This document shows positions 55,020-63,419 of a DNA stretch of 64,000 nucleotides, in pieces. Position numbers and translations under genes: made by a program. Positions within the stretch are counted from its first letter, which is position 1, and the number at the start of each line of letters is the position of its first letter. A model generated the notes under the pieces. That model had not been told where the DNA came from. It worked only from the letters and a program-made list of their open reading frames with translations, and searched no databases. Source of the stretch: Caloramator sp. E03 (GTDB lineage Bacteria > Bacillota > Clostridia > Clostridiales > Caloramatoraceae); assembly GCF_006016075.1 (NCBI RefSeq), contig NZ_CP040093.1, forward strand, positions 2,645,501-2,709,500, given 5' to 3'.

Positions 55020-55665
55020 TATAACAGCTGAAGTTATCAAGGATATAGTTAGAGTAACTTTAGAGAAATGTTTGGTTAAGGATAGCAGTTTTTCAATCCC
55101 TGTTGGAGTATCTAATAGACATGTCCACTTATCTCAGGAGGATTTAGATATTTTATTTGGAAAAGGATATAAATTGACTCCTAAAAATCCAACTTTACAA
55201 CCAGGACAGTTTGCAGCAGAGGAGACTGTATGTATAGCAGGTAAAAAGGGAGCCTTTGAAAGAGTTAGAATTTTAGGACCAGTTAGGAAAGAAAGTCAGG
55301 TTGAAATATCAAGAACTGATTCTTATGTTCTTGGAATAAAAGCTCCAGTGAGAAACTCTGGAAATTTAGAAGGCTCGGAATGCCTTTCTGTAATAGGGCC
55401 AAATGGTATGAAAATATTTAAAGAAAAGGTAATTGTAGCAATGAGGCATATACACATGTTGCCAGAAGATGCAGATAGATTTGGGGTAAAAAATGGAGAA
55501 TTGGTGGATGTTGAGTCTTTAGGGGGTAAAGGAGTTATATTTAAAAATGTGTTAATAAGGGTTAGCAGAGATTCGGCCCTTGAATTTCATATTGATACTG
55601 ATGAAGCTAATGCAGGAGAAATTAAAAACGGAGATAAAGTTAGAATTATTAGAATAAATAGGTGA
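55006..55665 (+). CDS. pduL: Phosphate propanoyltransferase PduL
   Basis: A compartment phosphotransacylase exchanging CoA for phosphate on the acyl group made by PduP, which recycles CoA in the lumen. The 219 residues show the two zinc-binding motifs SNRHVHLSQ near residue 35 and [10 protein letters not shown] near 148. [29 protein letters not shown] and [12 protein letters not shown] are also characteristic. The N-terminal helix ([16 protein letters not shown]) fits an encapsulation signal. The start is ATG 55006 or 55012; both overlap or abut the pduK end. Confidence 0.95.
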   Translation: MKMNNITAEVIKDIVRVTLEKCLVKDSSFSIPVGVSNRHVHLSQEDLDILFGKGYKLTPKNPTLQPGQFAAEETVCIAGKKGAFERVRILGPVRKESQVEISRTDSYVLGIKAPVRNSGNLEGSECLSVIGPNGMKIFKEKVIVAMRHIHMLPEDADRFGVKNGELVDVESLGGKGVIFKNVLIRVSRDSALEFHIDTDEANAGEIKNGDKVRIIRINR

Positions 55666-55669
55666 TAAA

Positions 55670-56482
55670 ATGCTGGAGAGAGCAAATAACTTAATAAAAG
55701 AAACTGAGAAAACTATAAAGGTTTATAAAGAAGTAAAAAATAATGAGGAATTAAAGGTAGGGGTTGACCTTGGCACAGCCAATATAGTGCTAACGGTGCT
55801 AAATAAAGAAAATATACCTGTTGCATGTAATATCTATCCTGCAGATGTAGTAAGGGATGGAATAGTTGTTGATTACTTAAATGCCGTAAATATAGTTAGA
55901 AATTTAAAGAAAGAAGTAGAGAATAAACTTGGAAGAAATCTTGAAAACGCAGCAACAGCTATTCCTCCAGGAATAATACCAGGGAATGTAAAAGTGATTA
56001 GAAATGTTGTAGAGGCTGCGGGATTTAATGTTCTTAATATTGTAGATGAGCCAACAGCTGCATCTAAAGTTTTAGGAGTTAAAGATGGTGCAGTTGTAGA
56101 TATTGGAGGAGGTACAACAGGAATTTCTATTTTAGAAGATGGTAAGGTAGTATATTCTGCTGATGAGGCTACAGGAGGAAGACATTTGACTTTGGTTATA
56201 TCAGGTAACCTTGGAATATCCTACGAAGAGGCAGAAATATATAAAGTTAATAAAGAAAACTATAATACAGTTTTTCCACTTGTAAGGCCTGTAATAGAGA
56301 AGATGGCAAATATAATACAAAGGCATGTAAGAATGCATAATGTTAAAAATCTTTATCTTGTTGGAGGAACATGCTGCCTTGATGGAATTGAGGATGTTAT
56401 TGAAAAATATACGTCTATTAGGACAATAAAAACATATAATCCTCTTCTTGTAACGCCAATAGGTATTGCAATGAGCCTATAG
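55670..56482 (+). CDS. eutJ: EutJ-like actin-fold chaperone of the microcompartment
   Basis: A 270-residue actin/Hsp70-like ATPase of the EutJ family. Phosphate loops are VGVDLGTANIVLTVL near residue 27 and GAVVDIGGGTTGISIL near 142, with LYLVGGTCCLDGIED near 228. EutJ is known from ethanolamine compartments and is thought to help assemble or reactivate cargo. It is not part of the Salmonella pdu operon, so its presence between pduL and pduN marks a mosaic clostridial type. RBS AGGTGATAA precedes the ATG, four bases after pduL. Confidence 0.9.
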   Translation: MLERANNLIKETEKTIKVYKEVKNNEELKVGVDLGTANIVLTVLNKENIPVACNIYPADVVRDGIVVDYLNAVNIVRNLKKEVENKLGRNLENAATAIPPGIIPGNVKVIRNVVEAAGFNVLNIVDEPTAASKVLGVKDGAVVDIGGGTTGISILEDGKVVYSADEATGGRHLTLVISGNLGISYEEAEIYKVNKENYNTVFPLVRPVIEKMANIIQRHVRMHNVKNLYLVGGTCCLDGIEDVIEKYTSIRTIKTYNPLLVTPIGIAMSL

Positions 56483-56494
56483 AGAGGTGAATTT

Positions 56495-57241
56495 ATGGAT
56501 ATTGAAGAGTTGATAAAAAGTATAGCCATAGAAGTTTTAAGTAAAATGAAAAGAAGAGTACTTCTTTTTATAACAGGTGGTTCTGTTAATATCAAAGAAG
56601 TTTTTATTGCGTTAAGAGAAAATTCCATGATTCAATATAGCATTGTTATGTCGGATGCAGCTTTAAATGTTATTCCTAAAGAGTATATAGAGAGTATAGA
56701 TGGAAAATTAATAAACGAAAAATCAGAAATGACAAAGGAGATAAGTAAAGCTGACCTTATTGTTATACCAGTTCTTACAAGGAATACTTTGTCTAAGATT
56801 AGTAATGGAATATCAGATAACCTTGTAACCCTTGGTATCTCTGAGGCTATTATGATGAATAAAAAAATTGTTGCAGTAAAGGATAGCTTTGATCCTAATA
56901 ACTCTGTAAATATATATCTTGGATACACAAGAAACAAGGCATATAATGAAATGCTACTTAAATATTTAAAAGTACTTGAAGATATGGGTATAGAGTTTGT
57001 AAATGCAGAACAGCTAAAGGATAAAATAAACGATTTTTTTAATTTTAATATAGAAACTAAAAAGAATAATAAAGTTGTAAAGAAAATTTTTTCTGGTGTA
57101 TTAACTCTTGAAGATATTTTATGCATAGAAGGAAAATTAGAGGAATTATGCATTAAGAAGGGAACGACAATAAGCCCTTTAGCTTTAGACTATGTAAGCA
57201 ACAATAAAATAAAAATATGTTACGTTGAAGAGAAGGAGTAG
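56495..57241 (+). CDS. HFCD flavoprotein-domain protein at the pduM position
   Basis: A 248-residue protein of uncertain role. Residues ~20-190 look like the flavoprotein (DFP/UbiX-like) fold: VLLFITGGSVNIKEV near 24, then ADLIVIPVLTRNTLSKISNG and SDNLVTLGISEA near 88-120, a typical FMN-binding pattern. The N-terminus (EELIKSIAIEVLSKMKRR) is an amphipathic helix of encapsulation type. The last 50 residues (GVLTLEDILCIEGKLEELCI) form a separate tail. It lies between eutJ and pduN where Salmonella has pduM, but similarity to PduM is not clear. Flavoprotein genes are known in some other compartment loci. Confidence 0.75.
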   Translation: MDIEELIKSIAIEVLSKMKRRVLLFITGGSVNIKEVFIALRENSMIQYSIVMSDAALNVIPKEYIESIDGKLINEKSEMTKEISKADLIVIPVLTRNTLSKISNGISDNLVTLGISEAIMMNKKIVAVKDSFDPNNSVNIYLGYTRNKAYNEMLLKYLKVLEDMGIEFVNAEQLKDKINDFFNFNIETKKNNKVVKKIFSGVLTLEDILCIEGKLEELCIKKGTTISPLALDYVSNNKIKICYVEEKE

Positions 57242-57246
57242 AGTTT

Positions 57247-57531
57247 ATGTATTTAGCAAAGGTTATAGGCAATGTTGTTTCAACTCAAAAGGATTCAAAA
57301 TTTATAGGAACAAAGCTTTTGCTTGTTCAAAGAATAGATGCAAGAGAGAATCCGATTGGTGATGTAATTGTGGCGGTTGATACTGTTGGTGCAGGTATTA
57401 ATGAAATTGTTCTTGTAATAACTGGCAGTGGAGCAAGGCTTGTTTATGAGGATAGAAATGTACCTGCAGATGCTTCTATTATTGGAATTGTAGATAACAT
57501 AGAGGTAGATGATAGAATCTATAATGAATGA
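57247..57531 (+). CDS. pduN: Microcompartment vertex protein PduN (EutN/CcmL family)
   Basis: The pentameric BMC-P protein that caps shell vertices; 94 residues. It opens MYLAKVIGNVVSTQKDSKF. LLLVQRIDARENPIGDVIVA, VDTVGAGINEIVLVITGSGA and SIIGIVDNIEVDD follow as in the family. It starts five bases after the preceding stop, with RBS AGAAGGAG inside that gene. Confidence 0.95.
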   Translation: MYLAKVIGNVVSTQKDSKFIGTKLLLVQRIDARENPIGDVIVAVDTVGAGINEIVLVITGSGARLVYEDRNVPADASIIGIVDNIEVDDRIYNE

Positions 57532-57548
57532 AATAGGGAGTTGGTCTA

Positions 57549-58523
57549 ATGAAAATATATACTAAAACAGGGGATAAAGGTGATACCAGCCTTGTTGGAG
57601 GAAGCAGAACAACAAAGTCGGATATAAGAGTATGGGCTTATGGTACTATTGATGAAGCTAATTCAAGCCTTGGGCTTGCAAGAGCTAAAATCTGCAATAA
57701 GGAAATAAAAGAAAATATTTTATTAATTCAAAAGATGCTTTTTGAAGTAGCAGCAGAGATTGCATCTATCGGAACTGAATCCTATAAAGAGAGGATTAAT
57801 GAAGAAGATGTATTTAAACTTGAAAAGTTAATAGATTATTATGACGAGTTGAAACCTCAAATACATGCTTTTATTGTTCCAGGCGGAACGGAGGAATCAG
57901 CACTTCTTGATATATCAAGGACGATAATAAGAAAGTCTGAAAGATATATTGTAGAATTAAAAGATTATTATAAGGTAAATGAACAACTTTTAAAATATAT
58001 AAATAGATTATCTGATGCAATATATACCTTTGCAAGGTATTTAGATTATATAGATATAAAAAATAAGGTTAAAGTGAATATAGGATTATATAAAAAAAAT
58101 AAATTAGATAGGGAGTTTGCAAGGTATTTAGTTGATAAATGTATAGTTAAAGCTTTGGAAATTGGTGTTCCAATGGTAATTACTGTAGTTGATGATAGCG
58201 GGAATATTATTATTCAGGAAAGAATGGATGGGGCACTACTTGCGAGTATAGATATATCAAAGAATAAAGCCTATACAGCTGCTATATTTAAAAAACCAAC
58301 CCATGAGCTTAAAAAATTATCAGAGCCAGGGGAAGAACTCTACGGTTTAAGCAATATGAAAAACGTAATTACTTTTGGAGGAGGTTTTCCTTTAAAAATA
58401 GAAGGAGATTTATTTGGAGCCGTTGGAGTTAGTGGAGGAACAGTTGAAGAGGATATGACGGTTGCTGCTTATGCAATTAAGATTTTTAAGGAGGTTTTTA
58501 CCTATGGAGTTAGAGAAGAGTGA
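57549..58523 (+). CDS. pduO: Corrinoid adenosyltransferase PduO with C-terminal GlcG/HbpS-like domain
   Basis: A two-domain protein of 324 residues. The N-terminal ATP:cob(I)alamin adenosyltransferase (1-180) starts KIYTKTGDKGDTSLVGGSR and carries IDEANSSLGLARA and the B12-site region FIVPGGTEESALLDISRTI (split motif). The C-terminal ~140 residues are a GlcG/HbpS-like (DUF336) domain (VVDDSGNIIIQERMDGA, ITFGGGFPLKIEGD, GAVGVSGGTVEED), which in PduO can bind haem. It regenerates adenosylcobalamin for PduCDE from the product of PduS. It overlaps pduP by 20 bases. Confidence 0.95.
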   Translation: MKIYTKTGDKGDTSLVGGSRTTKSDIRVWAYGTIDEANSSLGLARAKICNKEIKENILLIQKMLFEVAAEIASIGTESYKERINEEDVFKLEKLIDYYDELKPQIHAFIVPGGTEESALLDISRTIIRKSERYIVELKDYYKVNEQLLKYINRLSDAIYTFARYLDYIDIKNKVKVNIGLYKKNKLDREFARYLVDKCIVKALEIGVPMVITVVDDSGNIIIQERMDGALLASIDISKNKAYTAAIFKKPTHELKKLSEPGEELYGLSNMKNVITFGGGFPLKIEGDLFGAVGVSGGTVEEDMTVAAYAIKIFKEVFTYGVREE

Positions 58524-59946
58524 AATAGCTTTAATTATTGAAAAGGTTTTAAAGGAAATCAATGAAAGGGAGCTAAAACCTAAAAATAGCGATGGTATAT
58601 TTTATAACATGAATGAGGCTATAGAAGCAGCTTACAGAGCCCAAGAGAAATTAGTTGAAATTTCTATAGAACAGAGAGAAAAGCTTATTGCTTCAATGCG
58701 AAGTGCCATACTTGAAAATGCAATGTCTATAGCAAAACTCTGTGTAGAAGAAACTGGAATGGGTAGAGTTGATCATAAGTATTTAAAACTAAAACTTGTA
58801 GCAGAAAAGACTCCAGGAACAGAGGTATTAAAGACGACTGCTTATACAGGAGATAAAGGGCTAACTCTTATAGAAATGGCACCCTATGGAGTAATAGGAG
58901 CGATAACTCCTGTTACAAATCCACCTGATACAATTGCATGTAATAGTATAGGAATGATTGCAGCTGGAAATGCTGTGGTTTTTTCTCCACATCCAAGTGC
59001 TGTTGAATGTTCTTTGGCCATGATAAGAATTTTAAATAAAGCAATAATAGAAGCAGGAGGTCCTGAAAATTTAATTACAACAGTAAGTAAGCCTACTATT
59101 GAGAGTACAGATGAGATGATGAATCATCAGAAGGTAAAATTAATTGTTGCAACTGGTGGTCCTGCAATTGTTAAAAAGGTATTATCTTCAGGTAAAAAAG
59201 CAATTGGAGCTGGGGCAGGAAATCCTCCTGTTGTTGTAGATGAAACTGCAGATATTAAAAAGGCTGCAAGGGATATAATAGCTGGATGTAGTTTTGATAA
59301 TAACATGCCATGTATAGCAGAGAAGGAAGCAATAGTAGTTGAAAAGGTATATGATGAGCTTATTAGACAAATGAAAGCTAATGGAAATGTATATGAATTA
59401 AACGATAAAGAAGTAGAGAAATTGATGAAGGTAGTTCTGACAGAAGAAGAAAATAAGGCAACAAAGGGTTGTGATATTGAGGAAAGAAATAAAAAATATA
59501 TGGTAAATAAAAAGTGGGTTGGAAAGGACGCAGCTGTTATTTTAAAGGAAATTGGTGTAGTACCTCCAAAGGGAGTTGAATGTTTGATTTGTACAGTTGA
59601 TAATGAGCATCCTTTTGTTCAGGAGGAACTTATGATGCCTATACTGCCAATAGTTAAAGTAAAAAATGTGGATGAGGCTATAAAAATTGCTGTTAAAGAT
59701 GAACATGGTAATCGTCATACTGCAATTATGCATTCAAAAAATGTGGACAATTTAACAAAGATGGCAAGAGCAATAAATACTACGATTTTTGTTAAGAATG
59801 CTCCCTCTTATGCTGGGATAGGATTTGGAGGCGAAGGATTTACAACTTTTACAATAGCTGGTCCAACAGGTGAAGGATTGACTAACGCAGCAACTTTCAC
59901 AAGGCAAAGAAGATGTGTTATGGTGGATGGTTTTAGGATTATCTGA
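58504..59946 (+). CDS. pduP: CoA-acylating propionaldehyde dehydrogenase PduP
   Basis: Oxidises the aldehyde from PduCDE to acyl-CoA with NAD+ inside the compartment; 480 residues. The first 20 residues (SEIALIIEKVLKEINERE) form the known type of PduP encapsulation helix. The nucleotide region APYGVIGAITPVTNPPDT lies near 130 and the catalytic cysteine is Cys270 in SFDNNMPCIAEKEAI. The C-terminal GEGFTTFTIAGPTGEGLTNA is characteristic. The ATG at 58504 follows AAGGAGG and lies within the end of pduO; a longer frame from 58462 is rejected. Confidence 0.96.
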   Translation: MELEKSEIALIIEKVLKEINERELKPKNSDGIFYNMNEAIEAAYRAQEKLVEISIEQREKLIASMRSAILENAMSIAKLCVEETGMGRVDHKYLKLKLVAEKTPGTEVLKTTAYTGDKGLTLIEMAPYGVIGAITPVTNPPDTIACNSIGMIAAGNAVVFSPHPSAVECSLAMIRILNKAIIEAGGPENLITTVSKPTIESTDEMMNHQKVKLIVATGGPAIVKKVLSSGKKAIGAGAGNPPVVVDETADIKKAARDIIAGCSFDNNMPCIAEKEAIVVEKVYDELIRQMKANGNVYELNDKEVEKLMKVVLTEEENKATKGCDIEERNKKYMVNKKWVGKDAAVILKEIGVVPPKGVECLICTVDNEHPFVQEELMMPILPIVKVKNVDEAIKIAVKDEHGNRHTAIMHSKNVDNLTKMARAINTTIFVKNAPSYAGIGFGGEGFTTFTIAGPTGEGLTNAATFTRQRRCVMVDGFRII

Positions 59947-59997
59947 TTAAAGAGTTACTTTGATATTATTTTATACTTAATCTGTGAGGTGCTCAAT

Positions 59998-61329
59998 ATG
60001 GATTTATTAAACAAAATATATATGGCAGGTGTAGTAGGAGCTGGGGGAGCTGGATTTCCAACTCATATTAAGTTAAATTGCAAGGTAGATTATTTAATTG
60101 TTAATGCTTTAGAATGTGAGCCTCTTTTAAAAACAGATCAATATGTAATGAGAACTAAAAGCTATGAGATAATAAAGGCCCTTGAAGAGTTAGGAAGGTT
60201 AGTAGAAGCTAAATATATTTTTATTGGAATAAAAGAAAAGTATAAAAAAGAAATTGAAGCGCTAAAATCAGCTATCAATGATTTAAATTCAAAAGTAAAA
60301 TTATACTTTTTTGAATCTGTTTATCCTGCAGGGGATGAACAGATTTTAGTATATGAAATTACTGGTAGGGTAATCCCCCCTGGTGGAATTCCCCTTAATG
60401 TTGGAACAGTTGTTTCAAACATTGGAACGGTTTATAACATTTATAATGCAATGGAAGGTGTATCTGTAATAGATAAATATATTTCAGTTTTAGGAGAAGT
60501 TAATGAACCTAAACTGCTTAAAGTTCCAATAGGGGTAACAGTTGCCCAATGCCTAAAGGCATGTAACGGTACAACAATAGATGATTATAGCATAATAATG
60601 GGTGGGCCTATGATGGGCAGGAAGATTAAAAAAGATGAAATAAATAGTAGAGTTATTACAAAAACAGATAGCGCTATAATAGTTATACCTGATAGCCACT
60701 ATATTATAGAAAAGGATAAAATACAATTAAATCATATTATAAATAGAGCTAAATCTGCATGTATTCAATGCCGCTATTGTACAGAAATGTGTCCAAGGCA
60801 TTTAATAGGACATCCTTTAAGTCCCCATAAAATTATGCGTGCCATTGCATTATCCGAGGAGAGTGATGTATTTAAAGAAGCTTTTTTATGTTCTGAATGT
60901 GGTATATGTGAATTATATGCATGCCCAATGGGACTATCACCAAGAAGAGTAAACATATATTTAAAAGATAAACTTAAAAAGCAAGGTATTAAACCTCAAT
61001 TTAATGTTAAAGAATTAAAAGCCTATATTGAAAGGGAGTATAGAAAGATACCAACTTTTAGATTAATATCAAGGCTTAATTTGAGTTTATATAGTGCTCA
61101 GAAAATAGATAAAGTAGAAGAAATAAGTGCTTCAAAGGTTAAAATTCCATTAAAACAGCATATAGGAATAATGGCAAAGCCGGTTGTAAATGTAGGAGAT
61201 ATAGTAGAGAAAGGACAGTTAATAGGAAAAGTTGAAGCAAATGAGATAGGGGCTAACGTACATTCAAGTATTTCGGGAGTTGTAGTTGAAATATCAAAGG
61301 ACAGCATTGTAATTGAAAATGCAGAATAG
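59998..61329 (+). CDS. pduS: Cobalamin reductase PduS (RnfC-like)
   Basis: A 443-residue flavin and iron-sulfur protein reducing cobalamin for PduO. The RnfC-like N-terminus shows GVVGAGGAGFPTHIKLN near residue 8 (glycine-rich nucleotide loop) and NALECEPLLKTD. Two 4Fe-4S motifs near 258 and 300 are CIQCRYCTEMCPRHLIGHP and CSECGICELYACPMG. The C-terminal barrel-sandwich segment (VNVGDIVEKGQLIGKVEANE, IGANVHSSISGVVVEI) is biotinyl-like. The ATG at 59998 follows TGTGAGGTG; the upstream TTG at 59989 is less likely. Confidence 0.95.
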   Translation: MDLLNKIYMAGVVGAGGAGFPTHIKLNCKVDYLIVNALECEPLLKTDQYVMRTKSYEIIKALEELGRLVEAKYIFIGIKEKYKKEIEALKSAINDLNSKVKLYFFESVYPAGDEQILVYEITGRVIPPGGIPLNVGTVVSNIGTVYNIYNAMEGVSVIDKYISVLGEVNEPKLLKVPIGVTVAQCLKACNGTTIDDYSIIMGGPMMGRKIKKDEINSRVITKTDSAIIVIPDSHYIIEKDKIQLNHIINRAKSACIQCRYCTEMCPRHLIGHPLSPHKIMRAIALSEESDVFKEAFLCSECGICELYACPMGLSPRRVNIYLKDKLKKQGIKPQFNVKELKAYIEREYRKIPTFRLISRLNLSLYSAQKIDKVEEISASKVKIPLKQHIGIMAKPVVNVGDIVEKGQLIGKVEANEIGANVHSSISGVVVEISKDSIVIENAE

Positions 61330-61339
61330 GGGTGAAACT

Positions 61340-61888
61340 ATGATCAGAACTATCGGTTTATTGGAGTTAAATAGCATAGCAAAGGGAATTGAAACAGCAG
61401 ACTTTATGATAAAGGCTGCAGAGGTTGATTTGCTACTTGCAAAAACAGTATGCCCAGGAAAGTATATAATTTTGATAACAGGTAATGTAGGAGCAGTAGA
61501 ATCGTCAGTTGCTACTGGGATAGAGTGTGGTGGGGCTTATGTAGTTGATAAATTAATAATTCCAAATATTCATGAGCAGTTGATTCCAGCAATTAATGCT
61601 ACATCTAATATTGAAGAATTAAAAGCCTTAGGGGTTATGGAGTTTTTTGGAATTGCCTCTGCGATTGTTGCAGCAGATGCAGCGGTTAAGGCTGCAGATG
61701 TTAATCTTATTGAGGTAAGGCTTGGCATTGGAATAGGAGGAAAGGCTTTTGTGACTCTAACAGGGGATGTAAGTTCTGTAAAATCGGCAGTTGATGTTGG
61801 TGCCTCAACAGCTGCCAGAAATGGAATGCTTGTAAACAAAGTTGTTATACCATCACCCAGGAAGGAATTACTTGAAAGTTTATTATAA
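61340..61888 (+). CDS. pduT: Microcompartment shell protein PduT (trimeric, 4Fe-4S pore)
   Basis: A 182-residue tandem-BMC shell protein. Both domains are evident: IGLLELNSIAKGIETADFMI at the start and MEFFGIASAIVAADAAVKAA near 100. A cysteine in LAKTVCPGKYIILITG near residue 38 sits where Salmonella PduT Cys38 holds a 4Fe-4S cluster in the trimer pore, so electron passage across the shell, perhaps to PduS, is likely. The ATG at 61340 follows AGGGGTGAAA; the longer frame from 61313 overlaps pduS without a ribosome site. Confidence 0.94.
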   Translation: MIRTIGLLELNSIAKGIETADFMIKAAEVDLLLAKTVCPGKYIILITGNVGAVESSVATGIECGGAYVVDKLIIPNIHEQLIPAINATSNIEELKALGVMEFFGIASAIVAADAAVKAADVNLIEVRLGIGIGGKAFVTLTGDVSSVKSAVDVGASTAARNGMLVNKVVIPSPRKELLESLL

Positions 61889-61903
61889 TATATTAAACAA
61901 TAA

Positions 61904-61935
61904 ACCACCTGATGAAACAGGTGGTGTTAATTTTA
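61904..61935 (+). terminator. Probable terminator of the microcompartment operon
   Basis: CCACCTG and CAGGTGG pair around ATGAAA, followed by TGTTAATTTT. The T tract is imperfect. Confidence 0.6.
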
Positions 61936-62111
61936 AAGCCATAATTCATAAATATATCCTTAATCAATTGCTTTAATAAAGATGCAATATTTAAAGCATA
62001 TTCAAAATGTAAGATTGAATTTGTATCTTGCATTATTATATAATTAAAGAATCAGAATATAAAAATAATAAAAAATTATTTATTGGCAGCAATATTGAAA
62101 GGGATGTTAGT

Positions 62112-62756
62112 TTGAAATATTTATTCACACTATTAAGGATGATAATAACAGGTTTTTTTACTGGAATAGTTTTTGCAATTCCCCTTGGGCCTGCAGGAAT
62201 GGAGTCGATTAAAAAGACATTAAATAATGGATTAAAAGAAGGATTATTAGTTGCTCTTGGGGCTGTTCTTTCGGATGCCGTAGATATAATATTGATTAAT
62301 ATAGGTTTATTTAATTTGCTAAATGAAAATAAAAGAACAGAGGGTATATTTTTTATTATTTGTGGTATATTAATCATTTTTTTTGCTTATGATGATTTTA
62401 GAAAATATAAAGATAAAAAAGATGTTAATGTTAACAAGTTCGAGTCAATGCCTGTTTTAAAAGGATTTTTAATCGCCTTTACAAATCCTATGACACATTC
62501 CTTTTGGTTAACTATTAGTGGTACATTGATACACAGATTTAGCGATAATGGTTCCTTTAATTACTACTTGTTTTTGCTTTTTATTATTATTGGTATGTTT
62601 GGCTGGTTTGTAATATTAAATATAGCAGCATTAAAGGGAGTAAAAAAATTTAAATCAGCTAATGAAGACAAATCTTTTGAAAAGATTATAATAATGATTT
62701 TGTTATTGCTTGGTATGGGATTTATTTTGTATGGTTTCTGTAAATTTTTTAGATGA
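62112..62756 (+). CDS. LysE-family amino-acid/metabolite exporter
   Basis: A 214-residue membrane protein of the LysE/RhtB exporter superfamily, with about six hydrophobic segments. The N-terminal signature is FTGIVFAIPLGPAGMESIKK and the mid-protein GFLIAFTNPMTHSFWLTISG carries the conserved NP motif. The substrate is unknown. A TTG start at 62112 is chosen for the GGGA ribosome site eight bases before it; the frame is open upstream to 62028 without a ribosome site. It follows the pdu terminator and is probably independent. A wobble-paired hairpin and a second perfect hairpin follow. Confidence 0.78.
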   Translation: MKYLFTLLRMIITGFFTGIVFAIPLGPAGMESIKKTLNNGLKEGLLVALGAVLSDAVDIILINIGLFNLLNENKRTEGIFFIICGILIIFFAYDDFRKYKDKKDVNVNKFESMPVLKGFLIAFTNPMTHSFWLTISGTLIHRFSDNGSFNYYLFLLFIIIGMFGWFVILNIAALKGVKKFKSANEDKSFEKIIIMILLLLGMGFILYGFCKFFR

Positions 62757-62821
62757 TTTTATTTAGCTCTTTTATAATAAAACATAAAAAGAGAAATAAA
62801 TCTAAAGTAAAATAGTATTAA

Positions 62822-62848
62822 AGTGCTGCCAATGGGCGGTACTTTTTT
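62822..62848 (+). terminator. Terminator after LysE gene
   Basis: AGTGCTGCC and GGCGGTACT pair (two G-U wobbles) around AATG and are followed by TTTTT. Confidence 0.75.
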
Positions 62849-62854
62849 ATTAAA

Positions 62855-62887
62855 GTTAAATAAAGGGCTTTTAGCCCTTTATTTAAC
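62855..62887. terminator. Perfect 15-base hairpin between LysE and the small - strand genes
   Basis: GTTAAATAAAGGGCT and AGCCCTTTATTTAAC form a perfect stem around TTT. It lies about 80 bases past the stop of the small - strand gene and could end its transcript, or act as a second + strand terminator. Confidence 0.7.
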
Positions 62888-62966
62888 TTACTGTTTGTAT
62901 AAAAGTTTTAAATGAATAAGCATATAAAATATAGAAAAGTTGAATACGCATTTTATAAATTAATGC

Positions 62967-63083
62967 CTATTTTACTTTAGTTGATGCTCTATGTCTGAAT
63001 AAGGAGCCAACATATATTGTAAGTGGAATTGTAATTAAGTGGAGTATAATCCAATAAGTCCAACCTAATCTTGGAGTATACAT
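62967..63083 (-). CDS. Small single-span membrane protein, copy 1 (38 residues)
   Basis: The ATG at 63083 follows TAGGAGG. The product starts MYTPRLGWTYWIILHLITIP and continues LTIYVGSLFRHRASTKVK. It has a single hydrophobic helix (about residues 7-27) and a basic tail, which suggests an N-out, C-in membrane peptide. Its core GW-x2-W-x3-LH-x-ITIPL-x2-Y-x-G is shared with the next gene upstream, so the two arose by duplication. The family is not recognised; its ribosome site overlaps the stop of copy 2, so they form a two-gene operon. Confidence 0.65.
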   Translation of the reverse strand: MYTPRLGWTYWIILHLITIPLTIYVGSLFRHRASTKVK

Positions 63084-63094
63084 AATTTTACCTC

Positions 63095-63208
63095 CTAATC
63101 AACATCTTTTCTCATCATACCTTTTCCTAAATAAAATAACAAAGGAATAGTGATTATATGAAGTAAAAGCCACCACCCCCAACCAATTGTTGGTGTTAGA
63201 TTAGTCAT
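63095..63208 (-). CDS. Small single-span membrane protein, copy 2 (37 residues)
   Basis: The ATG at 63208 follows AAAGGAGG with ideal spacing. The product starts MTNLTPTIGWGWWLLLHIIT and ends IPLLFYLGKGMMRKDVD. One membrane helix (about residues 8-28) carries a histidine-threonine-proline series also found in copy 1. It is the first gene of the pair. The function is unknown; a regulatory subunit or stabiliser of a membrane complex, a toxin-like peptide or an assembly factor are all possible. The gene is divergent from the hydrogenase-type operon at 63420. Confidence 0.68.
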   Translation of the reverse strand: MTNLTPTIGWGWWLLLHIITIPLLFYLGKGMMRKDVD

Positions 63209-63419
63209 AAAATCGCCTCCTTTAACATTCTATGTCTATTATTTCCTTAATGAAAAAAACTATACATTTAGTTTTATTTTAGAATAGAGGGACAATAAAT
63301 TATTTATGAATGATTATTTTATAAATTGATTTAACTTTTTATAAAAATATAAATTATCAATAGATTAGATAAATAATAAAGTATATTTTGGAAATACTTA
63401 TAAGGTGAAGGATTTTAGA

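Noticed and set aside
56632-57153. 173-codon open frame on the - strand inside the flavoprotein gene
   Set aside because: Antisense shadow with no ribosome site or recognisable domain; the sense frame has clear motifs and operon spacing.
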